This document shows, piece after piece, positions 8,994-16,768 of a stretch of DNA of 64,000 nucleotides. The number at the start of each line of letters is the position of its first letter. The stretch's first letter is position 1. The notes beneath the pieces were generated by a model that had not been told where the DNA came from, made no database searches, and saw nothing but the letters and a program-made list of their open reading frames with translations. The DNA comes from Dyadobacter jiangsuensis. Lineage in GTDB: Bacteria; Bacteroidota; Bacteroidia; Cytophagales; Spirosomataceae. The stretch spans positions 62,001 to 126,000 of the forward strand of contig NZ_PYAS01000013.1 in assembly GCF_003014695.1 (NCBI RefSeq), written 5' to 3'. The position numbers and the translations under genes are program-made.

Positions 8994-9668
8994 TTAGCTG
9001 GCCTCCACTATTTTGCCGCCTTTGATGCGGATAATGCGCTGGGTTTTGGCAGCGAGTTCGAGGTCGTGCGTGACGACCACGAGCGTGGTACCCGCCTCGC
9101 GGTTGAGGTCGAAAAGCAGTTTGACGACTTTCTCACTGGTTTCCGCGTCGAGGTTACCGGTCGGTTCGTCAGCAAACAGGATTTGCGGCTGGTTGGAGAA
9201 TGCTCGTGCCAGCGATACGCGCTGCTGTTCGCCGCCGGAGAGCTGGGTAGGGTAGTGGTGGCCGCGTTCGGCGAGGCCCACTTTATCAAGCAGGTCGAGC
9301 GCGCGGGATTTGATATTCTTTTCACCCCGCAGCTCCATAGGAACCATCACATTTTCTAATGCAGTGAGGGTCGGCAGGAGCTGGAAGTTTTGAAAAATGA
9401 AACCCACATACTGGTTACGAACAGCGGCCAGTTGGTCTTCGTTGAGGCCGTTGAGCCTGGTTCCGTGCAGTTCTACCGTGCCGGCTGTTGAGCGGTCGAG
9501 CCCGGCACAGAGGCCGAGGAGCGTCGTTTTACCGCTGCCGGAAGGGCCAACGATCGAGACTGTGGAGCCTGTTTCGATGGAAAAACTGATATTGTCGAGG
9601 ACTTTGAGGGTGCGGTCACCGCTTTTATATATTTTACTGACGTCGTGCAGATCGAGTATGGTATTCAT
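8994..9668 (-). CDS. ybbA: ABC transporter ATP-binding protein (YbbA/LolD-like)
   Basis: This 224-residue ATPase drives the adjacent FtsX-type permease. It has Walker A GPSGSGKTT (41-49), Q-loop FQNFQLLPTLTALENV, signature LSGGEQQRVSLARA (from 143), Walker B ILFADE (163-168) followed by PTGNLD, and the switch histidine in VVVTHD, all matching the MacB/LolD subfamily. The ATG at 9668 is preferred over the TTG one codon upstream (9671). Translation of the permease follows after 13 bp. The divergent tesA gene lies 173 bp away across a shared control region. Confidence 0.95.
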   Translation of the reverse strand: MNTILDLHDVSKIYKSGDRTLKVLDNISFSIETGSTVSIVGPSGSGKTTLLGLCAGLDRSTAGTVELHGTRLNGLNEDQLAAVRNQYVGFIFQNFQLLPTLTALENVMVPMELRGEKNIKSRALDLLDKVGLAERGHHYPTQLSGGEQQRVSLARAFSNQPQILFADEPTGNLDAETSEKVVKLLFDLNREAGTTLVVVTHDLELAAKTQRIIRIKGGKIVEAS

Positions 9669-9765
9669 CAATCGTTTTTCTTTTATGTTTGCGTGGTACT
9701 CCGGGGCGCGTAGTCCGAGCGCGAAAGACCTAATTTGGCTCTTTTCAGTTATTGTTTCTCATAAA

Positions 9766-9824
9766 TATAGTTTAAACGGTTTTTATTTGAGAATGAATGG
9801 CCGGGTATACCTTTTTAAACTATA
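9766..9824. promoter_or_regulatory. Inverted repeat in the divergent ybbA/tesA control region
   Basis: Two perfectly inverted 11-bp arms, TATAGTTTAAA (9766-9776) and TTTAAACTATA (9814-9824), lie 48 bp apart between the divergent ybbA and tesA genes. The left arm also contains the palindrome GTTTAAAC. The position suits a shared operator, but AT-rich arms of this size can arise by chance. Confidence 0.35.
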
Positions 9825-9841
9825 AAATCCATTCCTTTTGA

Positions 9842-10546
9842 ATGAAGATTATGAATGATATGCGTCGTTTCAATACATTTTTAGCATTATCCCTTCTGAC
9901 CGCCTCGCTGTTTTCCTGTGGCGGGGGAAAAAAAGAAGAGTCCGGCCAGAAAGCAGATACTACTCACACTGCTGTAAAAACGCCGGCTGCTAAGAAGAAG
10001 ATCATCGTGTTTTTTGGCAACAGTCTCACGGCCGGGTATGGCCTGGATGATCCTTCGCAGGGCTTTGCCGGGCTCATTCAAAAGCGGATCGATTCACTGG
10101 GTCTGAATTACAAGGTCGTGAATGCAGGGGTGAGCGGTGAAACCACTTCCGGAGGTAATAGCCGCATTGACTGGCTGCTCAAACAACCGCTCGATGTGTT
10201 TGTGCTGGAACTGGGCGGTAACGATGGCTTGCGCGGCATCCCTGTGTCCGAAACGCGAAAAAACCTGCAAGAAATTCTGGATAAGGTGAAAGCCAAATAC
10301 CCCGACGCCAAGCGCGTGCTGGCCGGTATGCAGATTCCCCCGAACATGGGCCAGAAGTATGCCACCGAATTCAGGGATGTATACGCTGATCTGGCGAAAA
10401 AGAATGAGGTAACCCTTATTCCTTTCCTGCTAGAAGGCGTAGGGGGCGAATCGAAGCTCAACCAGGCCGACGGCATTCATCCCACGGCCGAAGGGCACAA
10501 GATACTGGCCGAAAATGTGTGGGTAAGGATTAAAGATTTGCTATAA
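9842..10546 (+). CDS. tesA: SGNH-family lipoprotein esterase (TesA-like arylesterase/lysophospholipase)
   Basis: This 234-residue protein is a lipoprotein (lipobox LFSC, Cys26) with a Lys/Thr-rich linker and a full SGNH hydrolase domain. The nucleophile motif is GNSL (Ser61) rather than GDSL, block III is GGND (Asn127), and the catalytic Asp/His are in DGIHPTAEGH (Asp210, His213). E. coli TesA is a periplasmic thioesterase, lysophospholipase and arylesterase; here the protein should be membrane-anchored. It is divergent from ybbA-ybbP, a conserved neighbourhood. It converges on the next gene with a single base between stop codons and no hairpin terminator. Confidence 0.93.
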   Translation: MKIMNDMRRFNTFLALSLLTASLFSCGGGKKEESGQKADTTHTAVKTPAAKKKIIVFFGNSLTAGYGLDDPSQGFAGLIQKRIDSLGLNYKVVNAGVSGETTSGGNSRIDWLLKQPLDVFVLELGGNDGLRGIPVSETRKNLQEILDKVKAKYPDAKRVLAGMQIPPNMGQKYATEFRDVYADLAKKNEVTLIPFLLEGVGGESKLNQADGIHPTAEGHKILAENVWVRIKDLL

Positions 10547-10547
10547 A

Positions 10548-11687
10548 TCACTCGGCTTTAACAACTCTGAACTGGCGGGAGAGCCCTTGCTTGTCTGTGA
10601 TTCTGAGTAAGTAAGTACCCGTTTGCCATTGTGAAGTAGTGATATTCGCCGGTGCGGGGCCATCGGAATGATAAACCACTTTCCCCCGAGCGTCGGTGAG
10701 TTCGATGTTGTCCGTCGTGCCCGTATGGTGGGACGAAAGCGAGAGCGTTGCCGAAAACGGGTTCGGGTAGGCGGGCGCTGGTGCCTCGCGTACGTACACG
10801 CTCCGTATACGACTATACGAGTAGGTGGCGTCGCGGTCGGTCATGCGGAGACGGTAAAGGTTTTCCCCTGTGAAAGGGTAATTGTCCGAAAAAGAGTACG
10901 CTTCTTTTTGCAGACTTTCGCCTTTGGCCTGCAAGATCCCCGCTTGTTGCCAAACGCGCCCGTCGGTGCTGCGCTCAATGTCGAAATGGGATGCATTAAT
11001 TTCGGTCGCCGTAGCCCAGCTCAGGCGCACGGAAGATCCTTCACCTATCGCGTCAAATTCGGTCAGAACTACCGGTAACGGGCCGTTGCAGGCAGAATAT
11101 AGGAATGCTTCATCGTAACACATACCCGCATTGCCCGATACGTTGAGGTAAGTACCGGCCGGATGCGTGCGCTGATAATTGCAAATAGGTGTGGCATTAC
11201 ATACTGACAGGATCGGGTTGTTGCGAATGGTAAGGTCGCCGCCGATCGTGAGGCTGGTGGCTAGCCCCGTGAGCGTAGTGAGCGATTCATTGCCGACAAT
11301 ATTCACCGTGCCGGTGACCGTCTTGAGCGCGCCCAGGGCGCCTAGATTATTCAACGCTCCATTGAACGATATTTCTACCATACCGGCACTTTCGAGTCGG
11401 CCGAGGCCGTTCAGCGAGGTTAGCGAATGGTTTTCGGCAATGATGATGGCGCCCCCCACACTGGTAATATTTTGCAAGGGAGCGAGGCTGGTGACGACAT
11501 CGCTCGCGAGGCTCGTTATGTAAATATTGCCGGTTACCGTTTTCCACTGCGACTCCCAGGAATTCAGCGCGCTCTGGCTGGTGAATTCCACATTCCCGAC
11601 GTAGGTCTGCGCCAGCAGGCGGCCGGAAACAGCTGCCAGCATGATTAGTAACAATAGCGTGCGGCTTTTGAGTAAAATTAACTGCAT
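10548..11687 (-). CDS. Secreted leucine-rich/receptor-L-like protein with T9SS sorting domain
   Basis: This 379-residue protein starts with a signal peptide ending LLAQ. Residues ~35-165 form short repeating strands (SLTSLNGLGRL, TTLTGLA) like bacterial receptor-L or leucine-rich beta-solenoids. A fibronectin-like region follows with LTEFDA, LSWATATEINASHFDIERS and YRLRMTDRDATYSYS, a pattern typical of the linker before T9SS cargo tails. The C-terminal ~75 residues (YPNPFSATLSL ... GTYLLRITDKQG ... FRVVKAE) are a type-A T9SS sorting domain. It should be exported and surface-attached or released. Its ligand is unknown. Confidence 0.85.
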   Translation of the reverse strand: MQLILLKSRTLLLLIMLAAVSGRLLAQTYVGNVEFTSQSALNSWESQWKTVTGNIYITSLASDVVTSLAPLQNITSVGGAIIIAENHSLTSLNGLGRLESAGMVEISFNGALNNLGALGALKTVTGTVNIVGNESLTTLTGLATSLTIGGDLTIRNNPILSVCNATPICNYQRTHPAGTYLNVSGNAGMCYDEAFLYSACNGPLPVVLTEFDAIGEGSSVRLSWATATEINASHFDIERSTDGRVWQQAGILQAKGESLQKEAYSFSDNYPFTGENLYRLRMTDRDATYSYSRIRSVYVREAPAPAYPNPFSATLSLSSHHTGTTDNIELTDARGKVVYHSDGPAPANITTSQWQTGTYLLRITDKQGLSRQFRVVKAE

Positions 11688-11751
11688 AGATTATGGGGTT
11701 ATCGTGCAAAGGCTACCTCAAGTTAGGGTTTTGTAACCATATTGCCGCAAA

Positions 11752-11789
11752 CAAAAGCCCGGAACGATAGAAAACTAACGTCCCGGGCT
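11752..11789 (-). terminator. Rho-independent terminator of the small membrane protein gene
   Basis: On the minus strand an 11-bp stem with one G-U pair (arms at 11779-11789 and 11756-11766) is followed by TTTTGTTT. It lies 24 bp after the stop of the 54-residue gene. Confidence 0.75.
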
Positions 11790-11812
11790 CATTGTGCTGA
11801 ATGGATGCTGCG

Positions 11813-11977
11813 TTAGACGACCCTGTCGCCCCGTATTACGCGGAGGATAATCGCTATCACGGCGATCACCAGCAGAATATGAATGATATTTCCTAATCCA
11901 AAACTCGCAAAGCCGAAATAGCCGATCAGCCAAAGGATCACGAGGATCACGGCTATGGTATACAGGAGATTTCCCAT
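11813..11977 (-). CDS. Small hydrophobic membrane protein, lmo0937 family
   Basis: A 54-residue frame runs from the ATG at 11977 to the stop at 11813. It begins MGNLLYTIAVILVILWLIG, has a central FGFASFGLGN turn and a second hydrophobic helix (IIHILLVIAVIAIILRVI) ending RGDRVV. Two short transmembrane helices around a Gly/Phe-rich turn match the widespread lmo0937 family of tiny membrane proteins, whose role is unknown; members are often linked to stress. It has its own terminator, so it is likely a free-standing gene. Confidence 0.85.
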   Translation of the reverse strand: MGNLLYTIAVILVILWLIGYFGFASFGLGNIIHILLVIAVIAIILRVIRGDRVV

Positions 11978-12202
11978 TGTTATAAAATATTTGAGTTAGA
12001 GTTATTTTAGAGATAACTGGATTATATCAATTTAAATGCCAGCCACTTTCCAAGGCGCTAAAACGGGATATTTCCCCGGTTTCTACAATATTTGCGGGGT
12101 TTAAGGCCCTTGCGCCATGCAGTTGTAGAAAATTTTCTCAAAACTTGCGGTGGCAGCCTATCTGTTGTCGTCATTCTCTCAATTCCCTTTTAACTCTACA
12201 AA

Positions 12203-13021
12203 ATGAAAAAAGCATTTCTGTCACTCTTAGCATTTGTTCTGTTTGCATTAGGTCAGGTTAGCGCGGCGCAGGTCGACACCGTGGAGGTGAATAGCGCAGT
12301 GATGAAGAAAAATCTCAAGGTGGTCGTGGTGCGGCCGGCTGGATATAATTCCGGTAAGGAGTTCCCGGTAGTCTATCTGCTGCATGGTTACAGCGGTAAC
12401 CACGCCAACTGGATCACCAAGGCGCCGGGTATCCAACAAGCCGCCGACCATTACAATATGATCATCGTATGTCCCGACGGCGGTTTCAGCAGCTGGTATT
12501 GGGATAGCCCGGTGGATCCGCAATCGCAGTTTGAGACTTATGTTTCCAAAGAGCTGGTTTCCTATGTCGATAAAAATTATAAGACTATCAAAGACCGCAA
12601 AGGGCGCGGCATTACCGGGCTGAGTATGGGTGGTCATGGAGCTTTGTACCTCGCATTGAAGCACCAGGATGTGTATGGCACCGCCGGAAGCATGAGCGGC
12701 GGCGTGGATATCCGTCCTTTTCCGAATAACTGGGATATGGCCAAGCGACTGGGCAGCTATGCCGAACAGCCCGAAAGATGGGAGAAGAACACCGTGATCA
12801 ACATGCTCCATTTGTTAACTCCTAACTCGCTTTCGCTCATTATCGATTGCGGTACGGAGGACTTCTTCTATGGTGTAAACGAAAACCTGCACAAGCAACT
12901 CGAATACCGCAAAATTCCGCACGATTACATTTCCCGCCCGGGCGCACACAACTGGCCGTACTGGGAGAATGCCGTGCAGCATCAGCTCCTTTTTATGAAT
13001 ACCTATTTCAGTAAAAAATAA
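12203..13021 (+). CDS. Secreted esterase, esterase-D/CE1-like
   Basis: This 272-residue alpha/beta-hydrolase has a signal peptide ending VSAAQ. It shows the oxyanion-side motif LLHGYSG (59-65), the nucleophile GLSMGG (Ser141), an acid in DCGTED (Asp215 or Asp220) and His249 in PGAHNW. This pattern is shared by esterase D/S-formylglutathione hydrolase, feruloyl esterases and mycolyltransferase-type folds. A secreted version next to a CE15-like esterase and a sugar transporter suggests it removes acyl or feruloyl groups from plant polysaccharide, which is inference. It is the first gene of a probable five-gene run on the plus strand. Confidence 0.85.
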   Translation: MKKAFLSLLAFVLFALGQVSAAQVDTVEVNSAVMKKNLKVVVVRPAGYNSGKEFPVVYLLHGYSGNHANWITKAPGIQQAADHYNMIIVCPDGGFSSWYWDSPVDPQSQFETYVSKELVSYVDKNYKTIKDRKGRGITGLSMGGHGALYLALKHQDVYGTAGSMSGGVDIRPFPNNWDMAKRLGSYAEQPERWEKNTVINMLHLLTPNSLSLIIDCGTEDFFYGVNENLHKQLEYRKIPHDYISRPGAHNWPYWENAVQHQLLFMNTYFSKK

Positions 13022-13036
13022 TACAACCTGCTTATT

Positions 13037-14284
13037 ATGAGGGTTTCTGTTCTCGCGCTGGCAGTCTGCCTGATTGTTTTGCCCAAAATATTATCTGCCC
13101 AGGAGGGTAATCGGGCGTTGCCTGATCCATTTACGTTTAACAGCGGCCAAAAGGTCAAATCGGTCAGGGAGTGGGAGCGCAGGAGGAAGGAAATCCTTGA
13201 AATCATGACGCATGAAATGTACGGCAAGGCGCCTGAAAGGCCCAAAAACATGCGTTTCGAAGTTTTTGACCTGGATAAGGATGCATTAGGCGGCAAAGCG
13301 ACGCGCAAACAGGTGACCGTTCATATCACCGAAAAAGGTAAGGAAGCGCAGTTTGATCTGCTCATTTACATCCCCAATCAGGTCAAACATCCGGTACCGG
13401 CCATTATCGGGATTAATTTCATCGGCAATCAGGCCATTCATGCGGATCCCGGTATTAAACTGACGACCGCCTGGGTAGAAAAGAGCGGCATGTTCCCTTG
13501 CTCGGCCGATGGCAAGGCAGGTGATGCCTGCCGGGGCGTGAATGCCTCGCAGTGGGCAGTGGACAGCATTCTCGTGCGCGGATATGCGCTCGTGACGCTT
13601 TACCGTGAAGAGACCGCTTCGGATCGGAAGGAGTTTGCATTTCAAACGGGCGTACACACATTGTACCCGGAGTTGCAGCAGCGCGAGGACAATTTCGGCA
13701 CTGTTGCTGCCTGGGCGTGGGCATTGAGCCGGGGAATGGACTACCTCGAAACCGATCGGAATATCGATGCGAAACGGGTGGCGGTGTTCGGATTTTCGCG
13801 ATTAGGCAAGGCCGCGCTCTGGGCCGGTGCAACGGACAGGCGGTTCGCCGCCGTACTGAGCAATGAATCGGGAGCGGGTGGCGGCAAGCAGTTCCGGCGA
13901 GGCATCGGAGAGGATATTAACCGGCTATGCACGGTATTCCCGCACTGGTATGCCCGGAGTTTGGGTAAATACAAAGGGAAAGATACCGAGCTGCCGTTCG
14001 ATCAGCATTTTGTCCTTTCGCTCATCGCTCCGCGACCGGTTTACCTGGCCACAGCCGAGGACGACAAGAATGCCGATCCGCAGGGTGAGTTCGCCACCGC
14101 GCGGGCGGCGGATGCAGTGTACCGGTTTTTAGGGACGAGCGGCTTCCCGGATGTGCCGTTTCCCGCGCTGAATCAGCCCGTATCGGGCCAAATCGGCTTT
14201 CATATCCGGCCAGGCGGGCACGACGTTAAAATGTTCGACTGGATACAGTTTTTAAATTTCTCTGATTTACATTTGCAAAAATAG
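13037..14284 (+). CDS. Glucuronoyl-methylesterase-like (CE15) secreted hydrolase
   Basis: This 415-residue protein has a signal peptide (cleavage after ILSAQ) and an alpha/beta-hydrolase fold. The nucleophile motif is GFSRLGKAALWAGA (Ser254), followed by NESGAGGG and a basic RRG, then LIAPRPVYLATAEDD near residue 335 and a late HIRPGGHDV (His395). CE15 glucuronoyl esterases normally read G-C/H-S-R-x-G-K; here the second residue is Phe. CE15 enzymes cut the ester between lignin and the 4-O-methyl-glucuronic acid of xylan. It starts 15 bp after the esterase gene, so the two likely work together outside the inner membrane. Confidence 0.82.
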   Translation: MRVSVLALAVCLIVLPKILSAQEGNRALPDPFTFNSGQKVKSVREWERRRKEILEIMTHEMYGKAPERPKNMRFEVFDLDKDALGGKATRKQVTVHITEKGKEAQFDLLIYIPNQVKHPVPAIIGINFIGNQAIHADPGIKLTTAWVEKSGMFPCSADGKAGDACRGVNASQWAVDSILVRGYALVTLYREETASDRKEFAFQTGVHTLYPELQQREDNFGTVAAWAWALSRGMDYLETDRNIDAKRVAVFGFSRLGKAALWAGATDRRFAAVLSNESGAGGGKQFRRGIGEDINRLCTVFPHWYARSLGKYKGKDTELPFDQHFVLSLIAPRPVYLATAEDDKNADPQGEFATARAADAVYRFLGTSGFPDVPFPALNQPVSGQIGFHIRPGGHDVKMFDWIQFLNFSDLHLQK

Positions 14285-14319
14285 ACCGAACCTAATATTT
14301 AATTTTACTATTCAGCTAA

Positions 14320-15573
14320 ATGAGCAACCATTCGTCTGCCGGCACCGTTCACGCCTCCCCGCCCAAGTTTACTGACAAAAAATACCTTGTTACCCTGGTC
14401 TTTGTTACATCCCTGTTCATGTTCTGGGGGATTGCCATTACGATGGGCGACGTGCTCAACAAGCACTTTCAGAAAGTACTCAGTCTGAGTAAGACACAAT
14501 CCGCATTCGTGCAGTTCGCGATTTTCGGGGCCTATTTCATCATGGGTATTCCTGCGGGTTTGTTCATGAAACGGTTTGGTTATAAAAACGGCGTATTGCT
14601 CGGCCTGTCGCTGTTTGCACTCGGTGCATTCCTGTTCGTTCCGGCTGCCAGCACCGCTTCTTTTCCTTTCTTCGGCATTGCGCTGTTCATCCTGGGATGC
14701 GGTCTGGCAACGCTTGAAACCGTAGCGCACCCCTTTGTGGCTTCATTGGGTGATCAGCGTACGAGCGACCAGCGTATCAACTTCGCGCAGGCATTCAATG
14801 CATTGGGAGCGATTCTTGGGCCTGCTATCGGTGGTTATTTCCTTTTCCGTAACCACGTGGAAGGCAGCACTGATCTTACTTCCGTGAAGAATCTCTATAT
14901 CGCGATCGGTTCGGTGATCGCCTTGATTGCCCTTGCTTTTTCATTTGTAAAGGTTCCCGCGCTCATCGATCCGCATGCGGCGGATATTGACCCGGACGCA
15001 GTGAACGTGGATTCGGAGCCTGGTAAATCGTTGTTTCAGCACCGCCATTTCGTGTGGGCTGTGGCTGCACAGTTCTTCAATGTGGCTGCACAAGGGGGAA
15101 CCTGGGCGTTCTTCATCAACTACGGTCATGAGAAAATGGGCTTCTCCGATGCGGTGGCAGCCAACTACATGATCGGTTTCATGGCACTGATGCTTGCAGG
15201 ACGTTTCGTAGGGACCTTCCTGATGCGTTTCATCGCTCCGAATACATTGCTGGCCATTTTTGCATTCAGTAATATCGTGATGTGCCTCATCGTGGCACAG
15301 GCGTGGGGATGGCCGTCGTTCATCGCACTCATGATGCTTAACTTCTTCTTCAGTATCATGTTCCCGACGATTTTCAGCCTTGGTTTGAAAAACCTTGGAG
15401 CGCATACACAGCAAGGCTCGTCGTTTATCGCGATGGGTGTAGCGGGAGGGGCATTCTTCCCATTCCTGATGGGCGCCGTGGCAGAAACCAACGTGGCGCA
15501 TGCCTACTATCTGCCAATCATCTGTTATGCTGTGATCTTCCTGTTCGGATATAAGTTTTACAAATCGCACTAG
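14320..15573 (+). CDS. MFS sugar:H+ symporter, FHS family (FucP/GluP-like)
   Basis: This 417-residue protein has 12 predicted membrane helices and the features of the fucose-galactose-glucose:H+ symporter family: LFMFWGIAITMGDVLNKHFQ in the first helix, FGAYFIMGIPAGLFMKRFGYKNGVLLG between helices 2 and 3, and NFAQAFNALGAILGPAIGG in helix 5. The family includes E. coli FucP (L-fucose) and Brucella GluP. The substrate is not fixed by sequence alone; the esterase neighbours and the following ROK kinase suggest a plant-derived hexose, while the L-fucose-type locus at 38-48 kb offers an alternative. Confidence 0.9.
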   Translation: MSNHSSAGTVHASPPKFTDKKYLVTLVFVTSLFMFWGIAITMGDVLNKHFQKVLSLSKTQSAFVQFAIFGAYFIMGIPAGLFMKRFGYKNGVLLGLSLFALGAFLFVPAASTASFPFFGIALFILGCGLATLETVAHPFVASLGDQRTSDQRINFAQAFNALGAILGPAIGGYFLFRNHVEGSTDLTSVKNLYIAIGSVIALIALAFSFVKVPALIDPHAADIDPDAVNVDSEPGKSLFQHRHFVWAVAAQFFNVAAQGGTWAFFINYGHEKMGFSDAVAANYMIGFMALMLAGRFVGTFLMRFIAPNTLLAIFAFSNIVMCLIVAQAWGWPSFIALMMLNFFFSIMFPTIFSLGLKNLGAHTQQGSSFIAMGVAGGAFFPFLMGAVAETNVAHAYYLPIICYAVIFLFGYKFYKSH

Positions 15574-15574
15574 T

Positions 15575-15705
15575 GACCACCGTCGGCCGACCGCTGACCG
15601 CCGATTGCGGCGCGCGGATCTGCGGCGGCATTTCAACATCAGATTCAAATAATAGCAACACATCATAGACATAACTCGGCCGTCGGCGGTCATCGGTCGG
15701 CGGTC
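15575..15705. repeat. Inverted pair of heptamer arrays (4 + 4 units)
   Basis: Positions 15575-15602 read as four consecutive 7-bp units, two matching GACCGNN exactly and the others diverged (GACCACC, GTCGGCC). Positions 15678-15705 read as four 7-bp units in the opposite sense, ending GGTC or GTC (GGCCGTC, GGCGGTC, ATCGGTC, GGCGGTC). The two 28-bp arms are 75 bp apart and form an imperfect inverted repeat; the best match is 15591-15604 with 15683-15696 (13 of 14). It fills the gap between the symporter and kinase genes. Confidence 0.7.
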
Positions 15706-15720
15706 AAATAAAACGCAACA

Positions 15721-16620
15721 ATGAAACTCTGGGGAATCGACTTAGGAGGTACTAAAATAGAATGTGCAGTGCTGGATCCCGAAAGGAATCTGGAAGTAGT
15801 GGTACGGATGCGCGTGCCGACGGAATCGGTGAACGGTTATGACCATATTCTGTCGCAGATCAAGAAGCTGATCGACATGGTGGCGGACCAGGTAGGCGAG
15901 CGTCCGCGCAAAATTGGATTCGCGACGCCGGGCGTGCTCGAACCGGATTCGCAACTAATGAAAAACTCCAATACCACCTGCCTGAACGGAATGCCTTTGA
16001 AGGCTGATCTTGAAAAAATACTGGGCGTGCCGTGCGAGTTGGCGAACGATGCAAACTGCTTTGCATTGGCAGAGGCATTGATGGGTGCCGGTAAAGATTA
16101 CCACGGCGCAGAGGTGGTGTTCGGGGTCATTATGGGTACCGGAGTAGGCGGCGGATTGGTGGTGAACAACAAGATCATCGGCGGACATCACGGTATAGGC
16201 GGTGAATGGGGCCACAATATCCTCGAAGAGGGCGGCGACCCATGCTATTGTGGTAAATCAGGCTGTGTGGAACAGGTGATTGCCGGGCCTGCATTGGAAC
16301 GTCATTATGAAAGACTGTGCGGAGAGAAGGTATCGATGAAAACCGTGCTGGAAAGATACCACGCCGGTAACGACGAGCACGCCAAAGCAACGATCGAGCG
16401 TCTGCTCGAATACTATGGCCGGGCCATTTCGACGCTCATTAACGTAATCGACCCGAACCTGATCGTGATCGGTGGTGGCGTGGGCAATATCGACCTGCTT
16501 TATACCGCCGGATTCGAGCGTATCCGCAAGTATATTTTCAACAAGGGAATTGTAACAACGCCCATCGTGAAACCTAAATTGGGGGATAGCGCGGGCGTTT
16601 TCGGAGCGGCTCTGCTGTAA
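15721..16620 (+). CDS. ROK-family sugar kinase
   Basis: This 299-residue cytoplasmic kinase phosphorylates a hexose, most often glucose, fructose or an N-acyl hexosamine. It has the phosphate loop DLGGTK (7-12), the catalytic Asp110 in ELANDANCFALAEA, the second phosphate motif GTGVGGG, and the zinc site His165 with Cys175, Cys177 and Cys182 in the GHNILEEGGDPCYCGKSGC region. The IDPNLIVIGGG motif sits near the C-terminus. It has no HTH, so it is an enzyme rather than a ROK repressor. It follows the sugar symporter across the heptamer repeat element and has its own terminator. Confidence 0.93.
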   Translation: MKLWGIDLGGTKIECAVLDPERNLEVVVRMRVPTESVNGYDHILSQIKKLIDMVADQVGERPRKIGFATPGVLEPDSQLMKNSNTTCLNGMPLKADLEKILGVPCELANDANCFALAEALMGAGKDYHGAEVVFGVIMGTGVGGGLVVNNKIIGGHHGIGGEWGHNILEEGGDPCYCGKSGCVEQVIAGPALERHYERLCGEKVSMKTVLERYHAGNDEHAKATIERLLEYYGRAISTLINVIDPNLIVIGGGVGNIDLLYTAGFERIRKYIFNKGIVTTPIVKPKLGDSAGVFGAALL

Positions 16621-16640
16621 CGGAAATCCCGCTTTTACGG

Positions 16641-16686
16641 TCCCGGCATTTCTCAGCGCTTTGTTGAAAAATGCCGGGATTTTTGT
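16641..16686 (+). terminator. Rho-independent terminator after the ROK kinase
   Basis: An 11-bp perfect stem (TCCCGGCATTT at 16641-16651 with AAATGCCGGGA at 16669-16679) is followed by TTTTTGTT. It closes the esterase-transporter-kinase run. Confidence 0.88.
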
Positions 16687-16768
16687 TGCCTTTTGTTGAA
16701 GGTATATAGGCAGTAAATCAGTAATTTATGTGGCTTCTTAGCACAGTTGTCATCAACTCGCATTAGTC

